DNA of 64,000 nucleotides from Epithemia pelagica (Eukaryota > Bacillariophyta > Bacillariophyceae > Surirellales > Surirellaceae). Numbering within the stretch: position 1 is the stretch's first letter; each line of letters begins with the position of its first letter. The stretch covers positions 496,001 through 560,000 of the forward strand of contig OX337235.1 in NCBI GenBank assembly GCA_946965045.2. The letters run 5' to 3'. The translations under genes and the position numbers were made by a program. The notes beneath the pieces are model-generated. The model was not told the origin of the DNA, ran no database searches, and worked only from the letters and a program-made list of their open reading frames with translations. Below, piece by piece: positions 11,805 to 23,949 of the stretch.

Positions 11805-12290
11805 TTGCGGCCATACTCTTTGGATGTCCGTGCCGTCGCGTCGTTGCAGTTGATGCCATTTTTGATTGGGACAACAACAACGCGACTCCGCAAATCCGCA
11901 ATCTTCGACTCCGCTCATCCGGCGGGGTGCATGTATTTTCTGTCCTTTGTACGGACAGAAGATATACGAGCGAGCCCCATGCTCTATTCCCCAGCGGAGG
12001 TGGGAATTTCGTCGTAAATTCTCTTTATCAATTCATCGTAAAACACTCGCCCCCGCTGGGGGCTACCCCAAACCCCAAACGAGAGATTCGGAACAAAAAT
12101 CTCTCCACAGTTGAGAACAATAAGCTTGACAGAATGAATCCAAAAAAGAATTGTGCCGGAACCCTTCGCGTGACAGGATCCCCAAAGAATGGTTCCTCCG
12201 TTCCTGAATAGAACAGCAACGTCTTTGTTGGATGGTAGAACTTGCAATGTGCGGCGGTCCAAATCATTGTCGGGGGCTTCGTAGATAACG
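11805..12290. other. Divergent spacer between ceramidase and TM9SF-1
   Basis: The two genes are divergently oriented, so this stretch should hold both promoters. No motif I can name. ORFs here are shadows. Confidence 0.4.
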
Positions 12291-14836
12291 ATGATGATGG
12301 CATGGATAGGATGGTGGCGGTATCTTCTACTACTACTTCCAAGCAGCTTGCTTGGGGAAAACCATGGTGCCACCGTGTTTGCGGTGGCGTCGTATATACC
12401 AGGGATCAACCATCGTTCCTTTCGACCCGGAGATCGGTAGGGATTCCAATGTTCTTTTGTTGTTGTTTGTTGGATCCTCCACAAAAAGTGTGAGTTTCTC
12501 ACGTCTCCTGCGATTTGCCCTGTTCAACAAAACAGAGTCCCAGTCAAGGCGAACAAACTCACGTCCCACAAGACTCTCTTGCCCTTGCCGTATCGCTCTT
12601 TGCCCTTTTGCCCTCCGGTCGACGGTCCTTCCAAATTGGACCATTTGAATCTGGGTGAAATCTTGGCCGGTGACCGAATTGAAAGTTCAACGTACCAATT
12701 ATTCATGAAAAGGGTATTGCGAACAGCTCTGCATTATGCAAATAACCGATCGAGTCGTCCAGGCCACTTGACAAGGGTTTGTACAAACTATAAAGGAATA
12801 TGAATGGAGTGGACTTGTGTATGCTCCTCTACCGCTGTCCTGCAAAAAAAAAACAGCTCGTGTCTCATGAAACATGGCTTGTTGTTGTTCTTATTGTTGT
12901 TGTGGTTTTGTCGGTTTCCCTAGATATCGGATGAATTTGATGGTCGACAATCTTCCTTCGACCCATCGGCTGTATGAGTTTGGAAAAAATCAGCATCATC
13001 ATCCGGATTACCCACCGCATTGGCATATCTTTCAATTGGGATTTGTTCAATTTGGCGAGGTATATATATCTACAATCATGTAAGTAAGTATGTACGCCAT
13101 CCTCCTGTCGAGACACTCTGCCTTATTGAACGGTCCAACGAGCCCCCCTTTCGTTGGTAAATCTCTCTTGTGTGGTTTCGTATTCCATTTTTACCATTTC
13201 TTTTGGATTTGAAACATTTCACGTCAATCTGGAGATAATGTATCATCCAGTGCAAGAACATAACAATACCTATCGGATTGTGCGCTTTGCAGTTCATCCC
13301 CGCTGCATTCAACATGAATTCCGCGTCAGAGAGAGTTACCGGTTCGACGAACACAAACAGTATCATCGTGTGTCTATTCAGAATCCCATTGCCTCGTGTA
13401 AGCCGGGGAGCCAAAACCATACTACAGATAATATGTTGGCAGAACGGGATCCCCAACCCGCGTCTGACAATGTCTTGTTTACCTACAATGTCACTTGGAT
13501 TGCCAATCACGAGGTACCCTGGGCATCACGGTGGGATTTCTATAGGGTCTCGGTTCCAGCCCATGTACATTGGATGCGCATTGGCGTCTCCATGATTTGG
13601 CTTGTCTTGCTGACCAGTGTGGTGGTGGCCATTATGGTGCGTCATTTACGACGAGACTTGGATCCCTACAATCGATTGGAGGTATTGGACAATTCCAAAA
13701 AGCAACAAGAGCAACAAGAAACTGATACTAGCGACGGGAATGATGATCAACTCTCTGGGTGGCGATCGTTGCATGCTGATGTCTTTCGACCACCCTCGCA
13801 TCCGTTGATTTTGGCCGTGGCCTGTGGTACAGGAGCTCAAATTCTATGTACCAGTTTGGGGACCAGTTTTCTTGGCATTTTTGGCCTTCTGAGTCCAGCA
13901 CGACGAGGACAATTGCTCATGACCGCGCTGCTCCTCTTTGCCAGTCTGGGATGCATAGGTGGCTATGTCACGGCCCGACTGTACATGGCGTTTCGGGGAT
14001 ACCAGTATGAACGAGCAACGATGTGGACGGCTCTTGGCTTTCCCTCGCTAGTGTTTTGTGTGTTTCTTGTGGTGAACATTATGGCCAAAATGCATGAGTC
14101 AACGCTCGCCGTATCCTATTCGAACATTGGGTTATTGCTTTTCTTTTGGTTTGGAATTTCGACAACCCTTGTCTTTGTGGGTGCCCGTTTTGGTTACCGA
14201 CAAGAGTCGTTTGAGTTTCCGCTCAGTACCAAGTACAGTCGCCGACCAATTCCTTATCAACCATGGTTTCTCGGGGTCCCCTGTACCATGATGGTGGCTG
14301 GTATTTTGCCATTTGCTTCGTCGTCTGTGGAAATATACTACATGATGGCCTCTGCCCTTTCCGATTTCTATTACTACGCGTTTGGTTTCTTGATGTGTGT
14401 CTTTGTCATTGTGCTTATCACGTGTGCAGAAGTGACCATTCTCTTGAATTACTTCCAGCTTTGCCGTAAAGATTATCATTGGTGGTGGCGCTCCTTTGCG
14501 AATGCTGGCAGTATGGCCATTTACGTCTTTTTGTATTCCATTGGACAGTATCAGGAATCAAGAGCCGCTGAGTGGACTTCCCTTGTCATATTCTTCGGAT
14601 ACATGATCGTGGTATGCGTTGGTTTGTTTTGTATGTTGGGATTTATCGGTGTCACCGCTTCGCTCTCCTTTAACCGTGCCATCTATGCAAGCTTGCGACA
14701 AGAGCTCCAGGCCGAAGCGACCGAGTCGGGAGCAAGTTGGGGACAAAACAACGACCTGGAGACGACAGCGGATGACGGAACAGGAATAGCCCTCCGCAAG
14801 CGTACCACACAATCTCCGGAAGAATCAGATGAATAG
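12291..14836 (+). pseudogene. TM9SF/nonaspanin paralogue 1, damaged 5' exons
   Basis: Nonaspanins are endosome/Golgi membrane proteins with a lumenal N-domain and nine membrane segments. Exon 1 (12291-12436) encodes a signal peptide (MMMAWIGWWRYLLLLLPSS) and the family N-motif SYIPGINHRSFRPGDR. Exon 2 starts at 12536 (VPVKANKLTS ... AGDRIESSTYQL), then loses frame after MKR, where the intact neighbour has its conserved Cys pair; about 40 bp are missing. Exon 3 (from ~12925) keeps VDNLPSTHRL. The last exon, from ~13221 to 14836, is fully open with all membrane segments, but its expected acceptor reads CAC instead of CAG. The C-terminus is extended and acidic and lacks the KXD signal. An ATG at 13154 could start a shorter protein without the lumenal domain. 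Probably a recent pseudogene or 5'-truncated gene. Confidence 0.75.
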
Positions 14837-15075
14837 CCAGCGACAAAATTTTTATGTTTACGACGCCATCGATTGACAACTATCCTCTTTTTTCGCCCTA
14901 TTGGTTGGTGCCCAATTCATCACAGGGTGTATAACTTACAAAAATGGCCCATGCTGCCGTCTTTGCAGCCCAATTTCTGGCATATGAGCTATTAGCTTTT
15001 TGAGGTCCAAGTGTAAGAAGATTGCCGATCTTGACCAAAAACGAACTTATTCTTCCTGCGGCTTAGTGTTCCCGG

Positions 15076-16674
15076 TTATAGCGTTTTGGGCTTCAATTCT
15101 CGCACCGTTTCTATCAAGAGCTGTCTGTGGAACAGTGGTCTCATAATATGAGCAAACAAGTGTCCTCCGGGAAGCCACTTCATTCCAAACTTGGTTGAGG
15201 ACAATGAACCGTGAGGAGGGAGAAGACACTGCTTGATTTGCTCTTGGAGTTCCAAGCCATAAATGGGTTTGATGATCCCATCGTGTCGCATGTGGCACGC
15301 TTTGACCACCTTGAGCTGTCTGTGGAACAGTGGTCTCATAATATGAGCAAACAAGTGTCCTCCGGGAAGCCACTTCATTCCAAACTTGGTTGAGGACAAT
15401 GAACCGTGAGGAGGGAGAAGACACTGCTTGATTTGCTCTTGGAGTTCCAAGCCATAAATGGGTTTGATGATCCCATCGTGTCGCATGTGGCACGCTTTGA
15501 CCACCTTGACGTGGGGTCGTTAGTGCACATGCCCTGTCCTTGTGATATTCATGCCCAATTTGTCCTTTTCGTTGTGGGCTTCATTGCAAGTGCTCTTCCA
15601 AGACGCTGCAGCCAAGTGCTTCAACTGGAATTGGGACAAAGCGTCAAGAAGTCTGCGACGTTGAACTTCTTGGCACTCGTCTTGTAGGCTAGCCCTGGCA
15701 GTGCTGTCATTCTCGGTCTCCGTGTGGTGTTGCTGCAAGGCTTTCCAGTGAACGACATGTTCAATGGCGCCATTGGCGTACGGACGTGCAGAGGCACAAC
15801 CGACATAGGAGCACACGGCCAAACGGTGTCCGTCAACACTGGGTAAGGCCAAGGCCCATTGCGCGGCAAAGTTGGCACAGGCAGCTCCAAAACTAAAGCC
15901 TGTCAAGCATACCAATGAATCCGATGTCTTTCGCATGAGATAGGCCGTCACGGCTGCTGCTTCTTGAGCACAGGCTTGTCCTTGCCAAAAGCCATCTTGA
16001 ACGGACGTCAAGAAACAGGCAGTCTGGTGTTTGGGTCTTCGATGCTTGTGGTAGGGTGCCGTCATGAGAATGCTATTCCAGCCGAAGTCCTTTGCCAAAG
16101 CCTTGGCGATGCTGTAGCGATCGGAAATACCCATTTCTCCCGTTCCGGGGATCATGACGATGAACACGTTGGAATCGTTGACATCTCGCTTGTGTTCCGA
16201 GGACGAGTGATCATGCTGACCGTCGTGATCCTTGATGGGTCGAATCATAAAGAGTTCACTATATCGGGCTTGCTGGGGTAGGTCGTGCGCCAAGGGACTC
16301 AAAAAGTGGGCCTTCTGGATCGTAATGGGACCATCACGTGTCTGGTTGCCCCATCGAATCATGGAGTTGTCTAACCAAAGGGGAGGGAGAGAGGACGATG
16401 ATGATGCACAAGTGTTCTTTTCCGTCTTCGGAGAGTTCTTTTCTTCCATGGAGGTGCTGCAATGAAGGTTGTTCCACATGGTGGCAACACGAGCATGATA
16501 ATGTGGCAAATCTCCAAAGCCATCGTCAAAGAATCTGATCGAGCTCAACGATCCAAACAGACGAATGGCGGCAAGATCCATCAAACCCAACAGCCAGCTG
16601 ATGACATAGAGCAGAGGAGGAGGGCAATGCCCTAACAAGAATGCAAAGACTAGTTGAGGATGATCCATTTTCAA
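15076..16674 (-). pseudogene. ABHD18-like alpha/beta hydrolase with in-frame stop and duplicated C-terminal module
   Basis: Resembles the ABHD18 (DUF2048) hydrolases. A membrane-associated N-terminus (FAFLLGHCPPPLLYVISWLLGL) is followed by MIPGTGEMG, TAPYHKHRRPKHQ, the nucleophile elbow LTGFSFGAACA, and a C-terminal WLPGGHLFAHIMRPLFHRQ carrying the GGH histidine expected for the catalytic triad. The reading frame from 16674 is stopped by TAA at 15522-15520, yet the same frame continues immediately through the His module to 15076. The His module is present twice as an exact-looking 195-bp (65-codon) tandem repeat. The first 384 residues alone would lack the catalytic His. Either the gene is inactivated or this allele is truncated. 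Confidence 0.75.
15118..15507. repeat. 195-bp tandem duplication, two copies
   Basis: Units 15118-15312 and 15313-15507 appear identical by eye. Length is a multiple of three, so the frame is preserved: the encoded block KVVKACHMRHDG ... MRPLFHRQL occurs twice. Confidence 0.92.
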
Positions 16675-17334
16675 AGAAGGTAGGTGCGGTGAGTGGTCAG
16701 GTGAGTGGGCAATTCAATCCTTGGCACCATAAAATAATATGCGAAACACAAGAATTAAAGACCAAGGATGACGACGACTTACTCGACCGTCTCACATTAT
16801 TATCTTACACATATCTATGAGGGGATTATGAAATACTACATGGATGCATCATCGTGAACGAGTAAAAGGGTTCTTTTTCTCATTTGGATCCAAGAGCGAC
16901 TCTTCCACGATCGAGAATCAAAAGGGCATATATATCATTTTCAAAGGCGACCATTTCAGTCCCGTTAAGTCGAGATGGTCGCTCTCGGGGCGCTGGTCCC
17001 GCGGTCTGTCCTGCTATGGGGAATTCCTACCTCTACCAAGTAGACCGTTGGTGTTGGCTATGTACGTGGGTCTGGGAGCTGGAGCAATGGTCGGAACCAA
17101 GGATAAGGATATACTGTTGCGACCTCGTCCGCTCTGTACTGAAGTCAAATGAGCGACCTCTTATATTGCTGGTTGCATTCAAATTTTGCTGGGCAAAAGG
17201 CAAACTTGAGGACCCCCACTTTGTCGTTGGATATAATCTGTTTCAGAGTTACGAACAGATGATTTCGCACGGGCGACGTGGGGGCCATTGAGCGGTCCCT
17301 CGAGAGGCGCTTCGGTCGTAACTGGAGAAACAAG
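16675..17334. other. Intergenic, no feature seen
   Basis: Upstream flank of the ABHD18-like gene and downstream flank of the Kelch gene. No gene or repeat supported. Confidence 0.4.
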
Positions 17335-18596
17335 TTACGCTGCTGACGTTTCAATCGACATCCTCCCCGTTATCACCACGACATGTACTGGTCCTCGCTC
17401 GTGTACGTGCTGAAGGATGTTCCATTGACATTTCGGTTCACCGATCCTTCCCGATAATGATACCACTGGTCGGTTCGTGCTCACAGAGGCGCCGAAAACA
17501 CCACGAATTCTTGTCCGTGATTCCAACGAATTCTTGTCCGTGATTCCAAATGTCGCGCACCAAGAATTCTTTTCTCCACCAATCAATGCGATTTGATTGT
17601 CCACAGCTACCATATTGCAGCCCAACGTACCTGCTTTTTTGACTGGTGGGAGATTCCAAACGCGGTGGCGGTATGTATCCAAGATTTCCACTGTTGGTTC
17701 GTCTCCTCCCGCCACCAGCAGAGAGGATCCCACATCTACCACAGCACAAGAAGTTCGTTGTACAGAAAGCGTCAAACGGGAGAGTATCGTCCAAGTGGAC
17801 AAGGAAGACATGACTGTCGACAACGTCTCCGGATTGTTGTTGTCGCAAGAAGTTACTGGAACGTCCCAATACTCCACCGAGTCATTGGAGTGGTCGGCGT
17901 TGTGTACTCCCAGGACAAAGATGCGGTTCTGGCCCATGACCGCACTTGCACAACCATAACGAGGAACAGTCATGGATGGTCCCATTCGGACCATGTGCTG
18001 GTTCCTACTACTGGTATCGATAATCTCCACAGACAAATACGAGAAATTCCCGTCTGGCCCAAAGTGAAATCCACAATGTAGCGATTGCGAACCGCAACAG
18101 CGAAACATCCATGTCGCCCTGCTAATAATTTACAATTCAATATCGTCCAGTGGCTCTTCTTCGAGCTGTTTGTTGTTGTTGTAGAAGAGTGAAGCATATC
18201 TTTTGCGTCCATTCGTTCCACACAATCCAAACTTGAAGAAGCGCCATTGTATCCTCCCATGACGTAGACGCCTCCATTGCACACCACCGCGGCATGTCCC
18301 TCACGCCTCTTGTTCATGGGTGGTCCTTCTCGCCATTTCTTGTGTGGTTCGGCCAAATTCAATAACAAAACAGAATTGGTGGCACCGTGACCCTTTCGGT
18401 TTCCTCCCAACACGACAGCGGTTTGTCCCTTCTTGTTGTCATGATTGCAAGGGTTCAGTACGACCGACGCATGATGCAAACGCCATCCACCCTCCAGAGG
18501 AGGCCAGTCGTTGTTTTTCTTCCATTTCGGTTTCTCGTCCAAAACGAAAAGCCCCGACTGTTGCGCTTGTTCTTGCAGTGTCATCCTCCTTTGCAT
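17335..18596 (-). pseudogene. Kelch-repeat protein, frameshifted
   Basis: The start is taken at 18596 (MQRRMTLQEQAQQ); an upstream extension of the frame has no support and would reach into the TM9SF-2 5' region. Blades are recognisable by GG and downstream Tyr/Trp patterns: TAVVLGGNRKGHG, REGHAAVVCNGGVYVMGGYNG, AGRHGCFAVAVRNRYIV, YGCASAVMGQNRIFVLG, SSLLVAGGDEPTVEILDTY, NQIALIGG. The frame changes near 18070, inside a blade (RYIV then GFHFGPDGNFSYLSVEIID in the next frame). A 23-bp tandem duplication at ~17503-17549 changes it again. Kelch propellers mediate protein-protein contacts; no partner domain (BTB, F-box) is visible. Possibly a pseudogene. Confidence 0.65.
17503..17549. repeat. 23-bp tandem duplication in Kelch gene
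   Basis: CGAATTCTTGTCCGTGATTC occurs twice in direct succession with a 23-base period. This is not a multiple of three, so the coding frame shifts. Confidence 0.8.
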
Positions 18597-18892
18597 GATT
18601 CCGAAAGTTGAATAACGCAACGACTTTATGGCGATCGAGAATCGAGACGTATGATGAATTGGGAAATGGAGCACGATTGAGAGTTCTTTGTGACGACACC
18701 TTCTGTTCGTCCCAAACGTGGTCGCGACTCGCGTTGCTTCTGTAAGCGCGCACGCCATGCACCTTGCCTGAGCTGCTGCGCGACCAAACCAGCGCCCGGC
18801 ACACTCAAACAGCTCAAACGGTTGGGTCTCTTCTTGTTTTCCGCACTCCCCAAAATGACCCTCCATAAAACGCAAAAACCGTGACAACGACC

Positions 18893-21529
18893 ATGGTCTC
18901 TTCCTTTTCGTCTTCGTTCTCCCAACGACTGGTGTCTTGGACGCTTGGTCTGTGGCTGTTGGCATATCCTTGTACGGATCATGTCGCTGAGGCCTATTAT
19001 CTTCCTGGATCCAATCCACAATCCTTTCTGGAAGGACAAAAGTAAGTTGGTGGTGGTTCTGGTCGTGCCAAAGATTTCGTGTCGTCGTCTTGTTGAGTGG
19101 TGACTAGTGATTTGCCCCTCTTGTATCCTTTCTCACCATCTTTCTTCCTTGTACTGCTGTGTCTGTGGCTTGGTATGGATTGTTGTTCTGGAATGACTGA
19201 TTCGTTCGACAAACTACATCATCACTGGGCATGATTCGACGATTCTCGATCGTGCGAACTGCACTGTACCAACGAACCCAACTCTGCTTCAACAAACCTC
19301 TTGGTTGCGATATCGTGTCTCCAACTGAATTCAACAACAACAACAAAATCATCGTTCACATGACACAGAGTCAAATTAAAGGTGAACAAAATGACGTCCA
19401 CCAAAACGCTCATGCCCTTGGATTATTACTACTTGCCCTTTTGTACCCCTCCCAATGGGCCGGTCAAGGACAATGAAAATTTGGGTGAATTCTTGGCGGG
19501 TGACCGCATTGAAAGTTCACCGTACAAATTATTAATGAAAAAGGAAATGTATTGCGAACAGCTCTGCATCAAAAATATGGGACGCGCCGAACAAAAAGGC
19601 GTTCAACCCAATCGAGTCGTCAAGGCCATTCGACGAGAGTACGTGAACAAACAAAAATCCACAATGGATGGAGTGGACTGGAGCGGTTGTGTTGGTGACA
19701 GGTGAAGCGGGTTGTCTCATGGCATGGTTTGTTGACATTGCTGTTTTGCCTTGTTGGTTTCAGATATCACAACAATTGGATTGTAGACAATCTTCCTTCG
19801 GCCCATCGACTGGATGAAAGTGAAAGGGAAGAGGGTGATCCTAAAACACTGTATTGGCATGGCTTTCCCTTGGGATTTATTTCCAAAACCGATGGCAAGG
19901 CCTACATTAACAACCATGTAAGTGGGGTTTGGCCATGGAGAGTGCGTTCTTGCCATTTATCGAGTGCAGAGACCTGATGGTTCTTGTTTGGGGGTCCTTG
20001 TTTGTTGACTCCGTTTTGTTGTTTCATGCCATTGCTCTGGTGATACACAGGTCAATCTTGAAATCATGTATCACCCTGTCGAACACGAAACCGATTCGTA
20101 TCGTGTGGTACGCTTTACGGTCGAACCCTTGTCGATTCGACACGAATTTGATGTGGATACCAAAGTCAAGGAGGAAGATGCCATGAAATCCGAGTCCTTT
20201 TTACCCAAGCTTGTCTCCATTCAGAATCCGATTGCCTCGTGCAAACCAGGCAACCAAGAACATACCACCTTTGAAATGGTAACATCCGACAACCACTATC
20301 CGCAACCCGCATCGGGCAATGCCTTGTTCACGTACGATGTGACTTGGATTATCAATCATGAGTTGCCCTGGGCTTCGCGTTGGGATATCTACTTGAACAT
20401 GGATGGAACCATTCCTGCGCGCATTCATTGGTTGTCGATTGGCAATTCCTTGATTATTGTCATGGTACTTTCGGGTATGGTGGCGGCGATTTTGGTACGA
20501 AATCTTCGACGTGATATCAATCGGTACAATCGTTTGGAGGTGTCTGATGAAGAAAAGCAAGAAGATTTGGAAGAATATGGTTGGAAGTTGGTGCATGCCG
20601 ATGTCTTTCGACCACCTACACACCCACTCTTCTTGGCGGTGGCTTGTGGTTCCGGAGCACAAATCATGTGCATGTCGCTCTTGACCATTGTTTTTTCGGC
20701 TCTGGGTTTCATGAGTCCGGCCCGACGAGGCCACTTGCTCATGGCCGAACTCTTCTTTTTTGCCGCCATGGGATCCGTCGGTGGTTACGTTACGGCCCGT
20801 CTGTACAAGACGTTCAAGGGCAAGAGTTGGCAACAAGCCACGGTCTGGACAGCCCTGGGCTTTCCCTCGATTGCCTTTGGTGTCTTTTTCATTATCAATA
20901 TTGTCGCCATCTCACAACGATCCACCGACGCCGTGCCCTTTTTCACCTTTATTGTCTTGATTCTCTTGTGGTTTGGAATTTCGACACCCCTCGTCTTTAT
21001 GGGGGCCTATTTTGGATACCGTGAAGAGTCCTTTGAGTTTCCCGTGAGTACCAGCAGCATTCCTCGACAGATTCCGGATCAGCCCTGGTTCATGGGCGTT
21101 CCCTTTACCTTGGCCATTGCCGGAATCTTGCCCTTTGGTTCGTGCTTTGTGGAAATGTATTACATGATGGCCTCCGTGTGGCAAGACTACTATTACTACG
21201 TCTTTGGCGTATTGCTCTTGGTCTTTTTCATTCTGCTCGTGACCTGTGCCGAAATTACCATTCTCTTTACCTATTTCCAACTGTGCAGTGAAGATTACCA
21301 TTGGTGGTGGCGTTCCTTTGCCAATGCCGGTAGTACGGCCCTGTACGTCTTTTTGTACTCCATGATTTATTTCCAGCAATTGGAAGCCTCCCGGTTGGCC
21401 ACCTATGTCATGTACTTTGGATACATGGCCGTGGCCTGTTCGGGATTGTTTGTCATGTTGGGCTTTGTGGGCGTTGCAACCTCGCTGTACTTTAACATTG
21501 TCATTTTTGGGTCCATCAAAATTGACTAA
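18893..21529 (+). CDS. TM9SF/nonaspanin paralogue 2 (intact, four exons)
   Basis: Exons 18893-19041, 19369-19701, 19764-19917 and 20051-21529 join with GT-AG introns in consistent phase to 704 residues. The signal peptide at the start is followed by YYLPGSNPQSFLEGQK, then VKLKVNKMTS, LPFCTPP, GDRIESSPY and VDNLPSAHR, all typical of the lumenal domain. The last exon carries the nine membrane segments, including LHADVFRPP-type HADVFRPPTHPLFLAVACG, the SPARRGHLL loop and the DYHWWWRSFANAGS segment. The protein ends in SIKID, matching the KXD/E C-terminal signal that retains nonaspanins in the Golgi by COPI binding. It lies in tandem with paralogue 1 and divergent to the Kelch gene, with ~300 bp between them. 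Confidence 0.93.
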
Positions 21530-21897
21530 TCATCAGATTCGAATACTACATACCACACCTCAAGAGACAAATCCGAGAACGGGGAACAAGCAGGGATCAT
21601 GTTCCTGGTTGTGTTGCTTGGAATTGTTCGCCGCTCAACTCTAATAAACATATATGAAGGGTTGTGCACCCATAGCTTTGAACGATATTGTCTTTGACAC
21701 CTACCATTGACATTGCTTTTGACCACTCTGCTTATTCTAGGCTATGCTGGTGGGACAGTTGCGAAGGTTGTCATAGAGTTCAACTTGGGCCACTACCAGT
21801 GTCAAGATTCATCTGGCGTCATTTGGGTTCGCAGCCCACTACTACTGCTACTACCAGCAACAACAATTACAAGTTTTTACCATCAGGGTGCTTCTTG
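21530..21897. other. Convergent spacer, TM9SF-2 / FkbM
   Basis: 3' ends of the two genes face each other. No further feature seen. Confidence 0.4.
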
Positions 21898-22899
21898 CTA
21901 GATGAGCGATAGACCATGTAACTTGTCATAGGAGGAAGCTCCTTTTCGCACTGCAATCACATCAGCCTCCTGACACTTGAACGGCCCAGATGCATCTCCT
22001 GTATTGGCACGCTTACAGTCCCCTGTACTGTAGCCGTTTTGCTCCAACCTGGTTAGAATGGCTTGCAACTCACTTGGGAAGAGTGAAGCTACAATCTTTT
22101 GCTCAAACACAATGACCCCCGGAAGTAATCCTGGAACATCCAGCGCCTCGGATAGAATTTTTGCATCAAAGCCCTCGACATCAATGGCCAAAACATCCAC
22201 ATCCTCTGGGCCCACAAGGCTGTATTTTGAGATAATCCTGGCAAATGGGACACATTCAACCTTCTTTTCGGCAATGTATTTTTCGGGTGATTCCTTCCTT
22301 TTTCGCGCTTTGAGAGACCCTCGAACACCGCCTGTAATGCTGTCTTTCTCCAAGCTTGATAGCTGGTACTTGAGCCAGTGCGGGGGTCTCTTGAAATCTT
22401 TGTCTAAGGCTTCATGGTCAACGACATAAAATGTTTTGGTTTCGCCCTCTGGACAAATGAGAGCGTTTACTGGCGTGATTCTTGACGAGCCTTCATAAGT
22501 AGTTTGTACAGTCTCCAGCAGTTTTGGATAGATTTGTGGGTTGGCTTCCACCAAAATGCCGTGAGTGTCCTTGTGGGCCAAAATGTTTCGCACCGTATGG
22601 TCATTTCCTTTCAAACTTCCATCGTTGGCCCCTATCTGAATGAGATGAATCGTCCCGTCTGTAGTAGTGTCTTTGATGCTCCTCATCAATCGTAGCTGGT
22701 TATTAATTGTCTCATTCTCCAGAGAAAAAGTGGCTTGGAGAGATAGTAGAGCGGCGCCGACTACTAATACCTGAAGAACGATACAAGTTGTCCTGGTCCA
22801 TTTGGAACAAGGCAAACCTGATGTAGAATTCTTTTTAAAAAGCTGCTTAATATGGGAGCCAGCTTGCAAAGGACCTTTCTTCTGATCAGTGTGGAGCAA
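21898..22899 (-). CDS. FkbM-family methyltransferase, type II membrane protein
   Basis: 333 residues with a basic N-terminus and one signal-anchor (TTCIVLQVLVVGAALLSLQA, ~37-60), so the domain probably faces the secretory lumen. The Rossmann-type SAM site starts at HLIQIGANDGSLKGND (~88-103), followed by LVEANPQIYPKL and the DVDVLAIDVEGFDAKIL block (~228-245) characteristic of FkbM methyltransferases, then VIVFEQK. FkbM proteins O-methylate sugars or similar hydroxyls; in algae, lumenal members are thought to act on glycans, but the substrate is not shown here. The frame is intact and lies just downstream of a copia fragment. Confidence 0.88.
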   Translation of the reverse strand: MLHTDQKKGPLQAGSHIKQLFKKNSTSGLPCSKWTRTTCIVLQVLVVGAALLSLQATFSLENETINNQLRLMRSIKDTTTDGTIHLIQIGANDGSLKGNDHTVRNILAHKDTHGILVEANPQIYPKLLETVQTTYEGSSRITPVNALICPEGETKTFYVVDHEALDKDFKRPPHWLKYQLSSLEKDSITGGVRGSLKARKRKESPEKYIAEKKVECVPFARIISKYSLVGPEDVDVLAIDVEGFDAKILSEALDVPGLLPGVIVFEQKIVASLFPSELQAILTRLEQNGYSTGDCKRANTGDASGPFKCQEADVIAVRKGASSYDKLHGLSLI

Positions 22900-23035
22900 G
22901 TAGGTCCACAGATAGACGAGTTGGATTCATTCCAAAAGGGGTCTAAAAGAGAAAATAAAGGATCGATTGTGAAGGCTTCCGTTGTGAGCGTTGGGTCCCG
23001 GGAACGAGCCGGGTGAGCATCCCATACTTTTAACA

Positions 23036-23539
23036 CTCCCTCTCACGCACATTTGTCGGCCAATTCCCTTTTTACCAACCCAGGACTTTCTTCCGCAATC
23101 GCTCGAGCGGGTCACGCAGTAGTGGTTTTGTTAGGTAGTCAGCCAATTGCTCGTTTGTTCGGATTGGGTGAATGCTGATGTCGCCTCGCTCGACATATGA
23201 TCGGAAATGGTGCAATTTCACGTTCAGGTGCTTTGTCCTCAGTCTGAACTTGTGCACTCGTGCCATCTCCAAGGCGCCACTGTTGTCTTCAAATACCTTG
23301 CAATGGACCTTGGCTTTTGAGTTACCCACGTTACTACCTTGCTGGTCCATCTCCTTGAGTATTTCCATCAACGGTATAGCTTCCCTGAGTGCGTAGGAGA
23401 GTCCTGTGTATTCACTCTCGGTCGAGCTTAGTGACGGGCGACGCACCAGCCCATCCACATTTCCGACGTGCGCGCAGACGAGGAGGACGATGCCATGATT
23501 GTGTGGTTGTGGTTCAGCGTGTGGCAACAACAAAGACAA
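23036..23539 (-). mobile_element. Truncated copia element: RNase H end
   Basis: The minus frame 23539-23072 encodes LSSTESEYTGLSYALREA, EDNSGALEMARVHKFRLRTK and TNEQLADYLTKPL, the C-terminal RNase H of copia. Its subfamily differs from the full element at 4260-9555. It is followed by a purine run (GAGAGGGAG) and TGTTAAAAG at ~23036, likely the start of a 3' LTR remnant. Nothing of gag, integrase or RT is present: a 5'-truncated relic. Confidence 0.8.
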
Positions 23540-23949
23540 CGGAAGTAATCAAACCATTCCTTGACGGTTCGGTAAGGAGTCTCCCGAAGAAGGATACAAG
23601 CAGGTCATGTCTGTCGTCTTCCAGTTTCACCGTGTACAGGAAGCGGAGGGCAATGTGTGGTGTGGTGGCATCAGTTCCCCGTCGACTACCATGAACAACA
23701 ACGAGAACGACAACGTGGCGAGGACGATGACTGATAAAGTGTAATTTTGGAGGAGTCATCCAGGAAATCCATACCAAAAACACGGATAACTTCCGTTGCA
23801 CTCCATCGCCCATCCACAACCCGATTCCCTGTCGGCCTCTATGTGTCCCACCTCCATCCCTTCCGAGACTCCATTTCCCGTTCCATAGACAACCAACACA
23901 ACAACAACAACTACTTCTTCTACCATGTTTCAGATGACATGAAGGCCCG

